A model generated the notes under the pieces. The model was not told where the DNA came from, did not search any database, and saw only the letters and a program-made list of their open reading frames with translations. From positions 21,279 to 85,278 of the forward strand of contig NZ_NMPZ01000018.1 in the NCBI RefSeq assembly GCF_002224675.1: 64,000 bases of DNA, given 5' to 3'. Source of the stretch: Segatella copri. GTDB lineage: Bacteria; Bacteroidota; Bacteroidia; Bacteroidales; Bacteroidaceae. The translations under genes and the position numbers were made by a program. Every line of letters starts with the position of its first letter. Position 1 is the stretch's first letter. Below are positions 7,509-14,480 of this stretch, in pieces.

Positions 7509-9074
7509 TTATGCTTTTTCGATTATCCAATTTTCGATATTCCCAGTTTTACTGTCGAAGTTGATGCCGACCTTGGTTATTGGCTTGCCGCTTAGCGCAA
7601 ATCGTTTGTGATAGTTCTTCAGGTTGATTTGCTGCATTGCAGACTTCGCACTCTTGTCTAACTTAATCTCCAATAGGAAAAGGTCTGTATGGGTGAGCAA
7701 TACGATGTCAACTCTGCCGTTGGGTGTATGAACTTCAACGTCCACCTGATAGTCTGTAAGCAGAGAGAATATGATGAAGAGCATCTGCTGGTAATGTCCC
7801 TCATAATGAGCGTTGTTGCAGTAAGGAACTGTTCCCAGAAATGTCTGGAGTAAGGTTAATGCCTCCTCCATATTCTGCTTATCCAATGCCTGTGCGATAC
7901 GACGGGCTGTATTGGTTGTTGCAAGCGTATTCTGTGTGACGTATGATGGAATCAGTGCCTTGGTCAGTCCCATTTTCACCTCCTTGTTAGGAACATCAAG
8001 AACGTAATAGTTGTAGTCTTCATGATATTCCTTGATGGTGATATATCCACTTTGGTAAAGCAGCGGCATGATGGTTGGCATATTCTCCGTAGGAGCATCA
8101 AACTCACTGGCATCAGCCTCCACTCGTGTGATGATGTCTGTAGGAACTACCTGATATTTGCGCATCATATTGATGAGATAAGTTGGAGTGCCGGAAGTAA
8201 ACCAATAGGATCCGAACTTGTTTTCAGCAAAGCAATTCAGCAGGCTATATGGATTGAAGATATCGGGTGAGAATCTTGTGAAATGATAGCCGTCATAATT
8301 CTCTTTCAACTTGTCGATTACTTGCTCTTTCGTTATGTTTCTTCTTTGGGCAAGCTCCTCAATATCTTCCGACATCTGCATCAGAAGTTCTTCTTTGGTG
8401 ATGCCACAGATACCAGCATAGTCATCATTCATGGATATGTTGGTGATGTTGTTCAGTTCGCTGAAGATGCTGATTTGCGAGAACTTGGTGATGCCTGTCA
8501 GGAAGACAAAACGTAGTTTTGCTTCGCTGTATTTCAAAGGACTGAAAAAGTTGCGCATGATATTGCGCAAGGTATCCAACTGCTCTTGCTCGTGAGCCAC
8601 ATCCAGCATGGGCGCATCATATTCATCAATAAGCACGACTACCTGTTTTCCGGATTTCTCGTATGCAGTATTGATCAGTTCTGTCAATCGATTATTGGCA
8701 TCAATTTGTGGCTGTGTGATACCCCATTTCTTTTCTTCTGTTTCCAGTATGAATGCGAGATATCTCTCCAGCTGTTCTTTATTCATGTGTTTGCCTCCGC
8801 TCAAATCAAAGTGGAGCACAGGATATTCTGTCCACTCCTTTTCCAGCTTTTCGATGGCAAGACCATTGAATAAGTCTTTCTTGCCTTCAAAGTAACTCTG
8901 GAGGGTGGTGAGAAACAGGGATTTTCCAAAGCGGCGTGGACGTCCCAAGAAGAAATAGGTACCGCTGGTGTGCGTCAGGCGGTAAACGTATTCCGTCTTG
9001 TCAATATAGAGCTTGTTTTCCTTGCGGATTCGCTCGAAAGTTTGTATGCCTAATGGATATAACTTAAGTGCCAT
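7509..9074 (-). CDS. AAA-ATPase-like / PD-(D/E)XK nuclease family protein
   Basis: 521 residues. The N-terminal part carries the P-loop variant GRPRRFGKSL (about 44-53) and a Walker-B-like stretch VVVLIDEYDAP (about 145-155), followed by TGITKFSQISIFSELNNITN, typical of the AAA-ATPase_like family (PF09820). The C-terminus has GRVDIVLLTHTDLFLLEIKL, the D...ExK pattern of the PD-(D/E)XK_9 domain (PF08011). Such proteins are highly multiplied in Bacteroidales and of unknown function; roles in DNA processing or defence are speculation. A paralog of similar length is encoded at 17649-19235, and the 69 bases upstream of the two genes are almost the same. The start is fixed by that shared upstream block. 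Confidence 0.88.
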   Translation of the reverse strand: MALKLYPLGIQTFERIRKENKLYIDKTEYVYRLTHTSGTYFFLGRPRRFGKSLFLTTLQSYFEGKKDLFNGLAIEKLEKEWTEYPVLHFDLSGGKHMNKEQLERYLAFILETEEKKWGITQPQIDANNRLTELINTAYEKSGKQVVVLIDEYDAPMLDVAHEQEQLDTLRNIMRNFFSPLKYSEAKLRFVFLTGITKFSQISIFSELNNITNISMNDDYAGICGITKEELLMQMSEDIEELAQRRNITKEQVIDKLKENYDGYHFTRFSPDIFNPYSLLNCFAENKFGSYWFTSGTPTYLINMMRKYQVVPTDIITRVEADASEFDAPTENMPTIMPLLYQSGYITIKEYHEDYNYYVLDVPNKEVKMGLTKALIPSYVTQNTLATTNTARRIAQALDKQNMEEALTLLQTFLGTVPYCNNAHYEGHYQQMLFIIFSLLTDYQVDVEVHTPNGRVDIVLLTHTDLFLLEIKLDKSAKSAMQQINLKNYHKRFALSGKPITKVGINFDSKTGNIENWIIEKA

Positions 9075-9140
9075 AATCTTCGATGTTTATATTTCCACCG
9101 CAAATTTACAATTAATATTTGATATATGCAAATAATCAAG
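9072..9140 (-). promoter_or_regulatory. Conserved promoter/leader block of the AAA/PD-DExK gene (copy 1)
   Basis: This 69-base block from the start codon outward matches 19233-19301 with about two differences, while the coding sequences have diverged. It holds a -7 box (minus strand TAAATTTG, 9101-9108) and a possible upstream TTTG element. Confidence 0.7.
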
Positions 9141-9190
9141 CGCTTTTATGTTCTTTAACAATTTTTCGTGCAGTATTCATGCTGGTTTCA

Positions 9191-9206
9191 TATCTATATA
9201 TAGATA
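9191..9206. promoter_or_regulatory. 16-base perfect palindrome upstream of the sigma-barrel fusion
   Basis: TATCTATATATAGATA is self-complementary and ends 22 bases before the ATG at 9229. No convincing TAnnTTTG box is seen in this gap, so it may be an operator or part of an alternative (for example autoregulated ECF) promoter. Confidence 0.4.
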
Positions 9207-9228
9207 AATTGTGCAAAATAATATACTC

Positions 9229-10947
9229 ATGGATTCAAATATACAAACTTTAGTATTTAAAGCAAAACAAGGAGATAATAGTGCTTTCAGCACATTGTAT
9301 CAGATATATTATCCTAAAATGAAAGGTATATGTATCAATATTCTTAAAGAGGACAAGGATGTCATTGATGACCTTGTCCAAGATGCATTTATACTAGCGC
9401 TTGTATCTTTGAAAGATTTGAAGAATCCTAACAGATTCGGTCAATGGCTTACAAGTATAACTTCTAATCTTGCATTAAAATACAAAGAAAAGGGTAATAC
9501 ATTTAGATATATTTCTTTATCAGACATAGATGAAAGTGTGATTGACAGCTGTGATGATTGTAGAAATACAGTATCTTCTATCCAATACGAGGATATTATG
9601 GCTGAAATCGATAAATTACCAGTTGGATACAAAAAGGTATTCAAGCTTTCTGTGCTAGATGGTTTGTCTCATCAGGAAATTGCAAAGTTGCTTGATATAG
9701 CTCCACACAGTTCTTCTTCGCAATTAGCGAGAGCTAAGGCTTTGTTGAGAAACAAATTGAGCCAGAGAACAATACTAATTATGGTATTGGTTCTCATCAT
9801 TATTCCTGTATATAAGCAACTTATAACCAAAAAACAGCTTATTTCAGAAAATGATACCAATATAACACGCAGACGTAAAATAAAAGGTCCAGTTAGTCCT
9901 GCATCAAAGAACGATGTTGACTCTACAAACTGTACCCCAAAGCAGAATCCATGTACTCATTATCACAAGATACTAACCATAGAGACTATAGCAGCAATGC
10001 GTGATGACACAACGGAAATAAAACATAATATAATTGCAAATATAACAGATACATTGCGAGATGAAAAGCAGTTTGCTGTAAATAGAACTGATAGTATCTT
10101 GGTAAAAGATTCTATCATCGCCCCTAATTTCTATAAGGAATCATGGATTACAGAAAATCTTGAGGTTCACAAAAGGAATAAGTGGCAATTACTGGCTGCA
10201 GGTTCTTTGGGTACGACTCTTGTACAGAGTGTATGTAAGTTTATGAAAAGTAACGATATTACTAATGATTTGCCTTCTGGTCCGGACCAGCCAACAGACC
10301 CAACCAACCCTTCTGAGAAGTATTTCACGATATGGGAAGACTATGCAAAAGAGCTACATCGCATATCCCAGGCAGACCCTACTACAGAAAATGTAGCCAT
10401 GGCAGATATTGCAGACCACAATAGTGGAGAAATAGTAGAAGTAGAACATCATGACAAGCCAATAACATTGAGCATTGCTGTAAATAAAAACATAGGTAAA
10501 AGATGGAGTTTAGAGACAGGACTTCAATATTCTTATCTGAAATCATATCTCATTCTTGGTACTGGCAGCTATCGTGTTGACAAGGAACAAAAGCTCCACT
10601 ATCTTGGTGTTCCTTTCAAGCTGTCTTATCAATTTATGAAGTTCAAGAGATTGTCAACTTATGGTTCTGTAGGCACTGGTATTCTGATTCCTATATATGG
10701 AAAAACTGATGCAGATTATATCGTTGGAGATAAGTCTGCATACACAACAGATTGGAAACTGACGCTCCCGATACAGTGGTCTGTAAATACAAACATCGGA
10801 ATCCAATATCAGTTTGCACCAAATCTGAATCTGTTTATAGAACCAACCATGAATTGGTACATTCCGAATGGTAGCTGTATTAAGAATGCTTGGACAGAAC
10901 GTCCATTCACATTTACCGTTCCGTTTGGAATAAGGTTCTCTTGGTAA
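9229..10947 (+). CDS. ECF sigma factor fused to a transmembrane helix and outer-membrane barrel
   Basis: 572 residues from the ATG at 9229; an upstream GTG at 9211 would add six. Residues 1-180 are a full ECF sigma factor: region 2 (LYQIYYPKMKGICINILKED, DDLVQDAFILAL, RFGQWLTSITSNLALKYKEK) and region 4 (KLPVGYKKVFKLSVLDGLSH followed by QEIAKLLDIAP). A hydrophobic helix follows (about 181-197, TILIMVLVLIIIPVYK), then a polar, Asn/Thr-rich linker of about 120 residues, then alternating beta-strands from about 317 (KWQLLAAGSLG) to the end (FTFTVPFGIRFSW, terminal aromatic as in barrel signals), interrupted by a Pro-rich loop. The predicted topology is cytoplasmic sigma, one inner-membrane span, periplasmic linker and outer-membrane barrel. 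No separate anti-sigma is nearby. The frame is continuous. A methyltransferase gene follows. Confidence 0.82.
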   Translation: MDSNIQTLVFKAKQGDNSAFSTLYQIYYPKMKGICINILKEDKDVIDDLVQDAFILALVSLKDLKNPNRFGQWLTSITSNLALKYKEKGNTFRYISLSDIDESVIDSCDDCRNTVSSIQYEDIMAEIDKLPVGYKKVFKLSVLDGLSHQEIAKLLDIAPHSSSSQLARAKALLRNKLSQRTILIMVLVLIIIPVYKQLITKKQLISENDTNITRRRKIKGPVSPASKNDVDSTNCTPKQNPCTHYHKILTIETIAAMRDDTTEIKHNIIANITDTLRDEKQFAVNRTDSILVKDSIIAPNFYKESWITENLEVHKRNKWQLLAAGSLGTTLVQSVCKFMKSNDITNDLPSGPDQPTDPTNPSEKYFTIWEDYAKELHRISQADPTTENVAMADIADHNSGEIVEVEHHDKPITLSIAVNKNIGKRWSLETGLQYSYLKSYLILGTGSYRVDKEQKLHYLGVPFKLSYQFMKFKRLSTYGSVGTGILIPIYGKTDADYIVGDKSAYTTDWKLTLPIQWSVNTNIGIQYQFAPNLNLFIEPTMNWYIPNGSCIKNAWTERPFTFTVPFGIRFSW

Positions 10948-11021
10948 AAAGTCTCTTTTCGCATGCAGTCTTTTTGGCAAATTTGTATCTATATGATAAA
11001 AGGTCAAAACATTATATAGAT

Positions 11022-11816
11022 ATGCAGAAAAGACATACAGATAGAAAAATGTACTTCCATGACTTGGAAATTACATCTAAAGAGTTTTACGTCAGCTACT
11101 TATCAACTTTCAAAAAGTTGACTTCGAAAAGTAGAGTATTAGAGGTGGGTTGTGGCGAAGGAGGCAATTTAGTCCCCTTTGCCCAACTTGGCTGTAGAGT
11201 TACAGGAATAGACATAGCAGAATGCAGAATAATAGATGCGAAAGCATACTTTTCGGAAATCTGCGAAAATGCCACATTCGTGTGTTGCGACTTTATGAAA
11301 TACCATGCGCCAATCAATGAAGAGGAAAAGTTTGACGTGATACTATTACATGATGTAATAGAACATGTTCCAGCGAAAGGAAAATTTCTGTTACACCTTA
11401 AAAGTTTTCTAAAGTCAACAGGCGTTCTCTTTGTCGGATTCCCTGCATGGCAGATGCCGTTTGGTGGACATCAACAGATTTGCCGAAGCAAACTCTGTTC
11501 GCACTTTCCGTTCATACATCTGCTACCAAACTCTATGTATAATTCATTATTGAAACTGTGCAAAGAGGAAGAGGGTACAATAAGCGAGCTGATGAGCATA
11601 AAAGAGTGCAGAACAAGTATAGAGTTATTTGAAAAATTGATAAAAAGATGTGAATTTTCTATTGTTGACAAGAAGTTTTGGTTTATCAATCCTCATTATA
11701 AGCAGAAGTTCAAGCTTACTCCATCGCTGTTGCCTCGTTTTGCTTGGAAAATTAAGTATGCAAGGAATTTCTTCACTACTTCTTGTTGGTACATATTGAA
11801 TTTGAGCAATACGTAA
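11022..11816 (+). CDS. Class I SAM-dependent methyltransferase
   Basis: 264 residues from the ATG at 11022; the frame is open further upstream but would overlap the preceding gene. SAM-binding motif I is VLEVGCGEGGNLVPFA (about 44-59), motif II includes VTGIDIAECRI, and the post-motif FDVILLHDVIEHVPAKGKF is the usual strand 4 and following helix. This is the Methyltransf_11/23 fold used for small molecules, lipids or glycans. The Cys-rich basic C-terminal third (residues about 150-264) is unlike standard family members and may hold the substrate site. It begins 74 bases after the sigma-barrel fusion, on the same strand and similarly AT-rich, so the two may be co-transcribed. Substrate unknown. 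Confidence 0.8.
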   Translation: MQKRHTDRKMYFHDLEITSKEFYVSYLSTFKKLTSKSRVLEVGCGEGGNLVPFAQLGCRVTGIDIAECRIIDAKAYFSEICENATFVCCDFMKYHAPINEEEKFDVILLHDVIEHVPAKGKFLLHLKSFLKSTGVLFVGFPAWQMPFGGHQQICRSKLCSHFPFIHLLPNSMYNSLLKLCKEEEGTISELMSIKECRTSIELFEKLIKRCEFSIVDKKFWFINPHYKQKFKLTPSLLPRFAWKIKYARNFFTTSCWYILNLSNT

Positions 11817-11936
11817 AAGTAATACTCTCTTGTAGAGTAATAGAATATAAAAAAAGTAAAAAGAGAAATCTCATGCAAGTTTTGAAAACGAGTTGCGTTT
11901 ATTAATTAGTTATAACCCTTTAATATAAAGAAGCGT

Positions 11937-12734
11937 ATGAAATTTAGAATGATTTTTATTGCATTAGCAGCTTTGCTTTGTTTGGCAAGTTGTAGCGATG
12001 ATGATTCTGGAATCCAGCTCACTGAAGACGAAGTAACCGGTGATATAATTACTGGTAAGCAGATTGTTATTAACACTCTTACAACCTATACCGATAGTGG
12101 CAGCAAGGTGAATGTTAATGGAGCTAAAGGTAAAGTATCAGCAACTTCTTCTGATGATAGTGTTGCCAAGGTTTCGTGTTCTTCAAATGAGTCTGAGAGG
12201 GAGATATACGTAAGTGGCGTTTCTGAGGGAAATGCTACTATAACCGTAACCGACTCAGACGGAAACTCTGCTATCTTAAAGGTAGAAGTAAAAAATTGGA
12301 CTGCCCGTTGGAAGATATATAGAACGATGTATGTGGTAAATAGAAAATGTTTAGTTGAAGGCGTTTCTTCCGAGGATTCCGCAGCTATCGCAGCCGATGC
12401 CATAGAGAACGACAAGTTCTATAAATATTATACTTTCCGTACTCCTACTAATAATCCTTTTGGTGTTATAACCAAAAGACTTACCATAACTGACAGTGAA
12501 GGAAATACTCGTATGGAGGGAGTTCTTAACATCCAACAAAATGCTGATAATACAGAAGTTTGGTATTTGTTGCCTTTCAAAGATTATAGAGCAGTTGTCT
12601 TGGCTACATTCTATAGTGACGGTGAGAGTATCTTTAAAGATGTGACAGATAATTATAAGAAGACTTATCCTCACATTAAAAAGGTCGAGCTACAAGCCAT
12701 TTGTGCAATAGAGGAATTGGAGCCGGACAAATAA
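11937..12734 (+). CDS. Exported lipoprotein with Ig-like (BIG_2-type) domain
   Basis: 265 residues. A lipoprotein signal peptide ends in LCLASC, with Cys19 as the lipidated residue followed by SDDDSG, an acidic stretch of the kind that in Bacteroidota often marks surface export. Residues about 45-120 resemble a bacterial Ig-like fold (SATSSDDSVAKVSC, then YVSGVSEGNATITVTDSDGN). The remaining 145 residues I do not recognise. It follows the methyltransferase after 120 bases and is closed by a strong hairpin (12768-12809). A surface or periplasmic binding role is plausible, possibly with the sigma-barrel fusion product encoded upstream. Confidence 0.75.
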   Translation: MKFRMIFIALAALLCLASCSDDDSGIQLTEDEVTGDIITGKQIVINTLTTYTDSGSKVNVNGAKGKVSATSSDDSVAKVSCSSNESEREIYVSGVSEGNATITVTDSDGNSAILKVEVKNWTARWKIYRTMYVVNRKCLVEGVSSEDSAAIAADAIENDKFYKYYTFRTPTNNPFGVITKRLTITDSEGNTRMEGVLNIQQNADNTEVWYLLPFKDYRAVVLATFYSDGESIFKDVTDNYKKTYPHIKKVELQAICAIEELEPDK

Positions 12735-12767
12735 GTAAGAGTGTTTCTTGTAATATTTTTGTGGATA

Positions 12768-12809
12768 AATCCCGAGGAAAGATTTCTAAAGAAACGTTTC
12801 CTCGGGATT
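12768..12809 (+). terminator. 13-bp perfect hairpin after the lipoprotein gene
   Basis: AATCCCGAGGAAA (12768-12780) pairs perfectly with 12797-12809; the 16-base loop can pair further. The following bases are only moderately T-rich. Confidence 0.65.
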
Positions 12810-12860
12810 GTTGTATTAATACAATCCCAAGAGGCTCGTGAGGATATCCTTCAAGGCTGA

Positions 12861-13418
12861 TTAATATGCCCCTAAAACCTTCCAGTCGTCTATGAGTTTG
12901 AACAATCGGGGCATGGCTGGCTTGTAGCTGTCGGGATAGGTGAGGGAATAGACAAAGAGTATTCTGCCACTCTTGATGAATTTATCGTAATGACTATAGC
13001 CATCTACTCTTACTCCGTTTTCAAAGACAGGACCGGAGAGGATGAATGCCTTATTCGATGCCTGCATCGTCCGCTCCGAATGAAGCTTCTGGGCTAGAGA
13101 ATCGGCACAAGCCTGAAGGGTGTTGCTATAGTTGGGGGTAACGTAACTCTCCAGGATGATGTTGGCATGATTGGTGAATGAGAAGCGGGCATAGCCCTGG
13201 TATCCCGATACCGAAGTATCCTCCTGCTGGAAGAAGCAAGGATATTTGACAACGTAGCCAAAGTCCGGATCATTGTATTCCTTCATGGGCGCCATCTCTA
13301 CCTTGGTCTTGAAATCCGCCATCGGTGTATGCTGCTCTTTCGTAACCTCATGGTGATAGTTGATGATGAAGTTTATCATCATCAGCAAGACAACTGCTAT
13401 CAAAAAAATCTTCTTCAT
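12861..13418 (-). CDS. Hypothetical membrane-anchored/exported protein
   Basis: 185 residues. One hydrophobic segment at 3-20 (IFLIAVVLLMMINFIINY), without a clear cleavage site, so it is either an uncleaved anchor or a signal peptide. The rest is soluble, with a pattern (FGYVVKYPCFFQ, then a short beta-rich domain and YSLTYPDSYKPAMPRLFKLI) resembling the small PsbP/'photosystem-like' or DUF1795-type folds, but I would not name a family. It has a promoter box (minus strand TACCTTTG at 13446-13453). It lies downstream of the membrane-bound regulator at 13512 on the same strand but has its own promoter. Confidence 0.65.
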   Translation of the reverse strand: MKKIFLIAVVLLMMINFIINYHHEVTKEQHTPMADFKTKVEMAPMKEYNDPDFGYVVKYPCFFQQEDTSVSGYQGYARFSFTNHANIILESYVTPNYSNTLQACADSLAQKLHSERTMQASNKAFILSGPVFENGVRVDGYSHYDKFIKSGRILFVYSLTYPDSYKPAMPRLFKLIDDWKVLGAY

Positions 13419-13445
13419 ATCTTTGCTTCTTTTGTATTATAGCTG

Positions 13446-13453
13446 CAAAGGTA
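13446..13453 (-). promoter_or_regulatory. -7 promoter box for the 185-residue protein
   Basis: The minus strand reads TACCTTTG followed by C, 28 bases upstream of the start at 13418. Confidence 0.6.
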
Positions 13454-13511
13454 TGAAGAAGATGAGAAACTGCCAAATAATAAGTATGACATTTGGCTGA
13501 CATTTCTGTAC

Positions 13512-14285
13512 TTATCTGATTATCAGTCGGTAAGACTTGCCTCTTTCCGATTCAATCATGAGGTTGCTATTCTGCTCAATCACCGGTTTGATACGGCGAA
13601 TCAAGGTATAGAGCGTTTCGCTGGCATCCGGTTTCTTGGGCCAAAGAGCATCACAAATCTTCTGTTTGGAGAGTTGATGATGCGTATTGTTGAAGAAGAG
13701 TTGCATCAGCTGGTGCTGCATCGGAGTAAATTTGATGGCTTGTCCGTTTTCCTGATTGTAGAAGGAATCCTCGTCTTGAGAATAGCACATGGTGCCGAAC
13801 ATATCAGCCTCATGATTCCAGGGTTGTTTTCTGCGATGATAGTATAGCGATGCAATTGCCCAAATCATAGCCATGAGGGTAAGCGTCAAAGATGTCCGCT
13901 GGTTGCTCATACTCAAAACATCTGCCATCGAACAGTTAGCATAACTTTGGATAGAATGCTCGTTGAGAAGCATCTCTTTGCTGCTGAGCAGGTTGGCGCT
14001 ATTTACCAATTGGGAATTGTTCTTGCCTCTTCTTCTGTCTTCCATCACATAGCAGAGATTACTGGTCGATTTCAGCAGGTCGATGCTGAGATGTGAGCGG
14101 TAGCTCTGGATGGTATCAGGCGTAATCCATTGATATTTATTTTCCTGAAGAGTCAGAGCCAAAGCTTTGTTCATATCTTGTACAATGGCATACTGTGCCT
14201 TGCGGTAGTTACTCACGCTGGAGAATGCCGCAGACATCACAAGGATGGCGAAGATGAGGATGGAATGATATGCTTTCAGTTTCAT
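13512..14285 (-). CDS. Membrane-tethered winged-helix transcriptional regulator
   Basis: 257 residues. A first hydrophobic helix (about 7-24), a periplasmic region of about 100 residues (25-130), a second helix (about 132-150, LTLTLMAMIWAIASLYYH), then a cytoplasmic OmpR/PhoB-type winged helix (about 183-257: IKFTPMQHQLMQLFFNN, SKQKICDALWPKKPDASETL, RRIKPVIE, SERGKSYRLI). The DNA-binding domain is C-terminal, the reverse of ToxR/CadC. It is transcribed divergently from the barrel gene at 14481 across a 195-base gap with a promoter box on each strand, so I infer that it senses an envelope signal and controls that barrel. No phospho-acceptor domain is present. Confidence 0.8.
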   Translation of the reverse strand: MKLKAYHSILIFAILVMSAAFSSVSNYRKAQYAIVQDMNKALALTLQENKYQWITPDTIQSYRSHLSIDLLKSTSNLCYVMEDRRRGKNNSQLVNSANLLSSKEMLLNEHSIQSYANCSMADVLSMSNQRTSLTLTLMAMIWAIASLYYHRRKQPWNHEADMFGTMCYSQDEDSFYNQENGQAIKFTPMQHQLMQLFFNNTHHQLSKQKICDALWPKKPDASETLYTLIRRIKPVIEQNSNLMIESERGKSYRLIIR

Positions 14286-14330
14286 ATTATCTATTCTGTT
14301 TAAATGATATACTGTTTAAAGATTCAAATG

Positions 14331-14451
14331 CAAAAGTACAGAAATTCTATGAAAGATGGAATAAAACTAGATATAATATTCGTTAATTGATAAATGTCAG
14401 ACTCATGTCAGTCATATTTTTCGCTTCGGTCTTCTCTTTTTGATATCTTTG
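14331..14451. promoter_or_regulatory. Divergent promoter region, regulator/barrel
   Basis: Minus-strand TACTTTTG at 14331-14338 faces the regulator gene, and plus-strand TATCTTTG at 14444-14451 faces the barrel gene. The about 105 bases between them are the natural place for an operator of the membrane-bound regulator; they contain repeated GTCA motifs (ATGTCAGACTCATGTCAGTCAT, 14394-14415). Confidence 0.6.
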
Positions 14452-14480
14452 CAGCAGAAAACAAGTTTTAGAAAAAGTAT

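Noticed and set aside
10890..11021. N-terminal extension of the methyltransferase overlapping the sigma-barrel fusion
   Set aside because: The 44 extra residues run inside the barrel coding sequence, are unlike methyltransferases, and a good ATG is at 11022.
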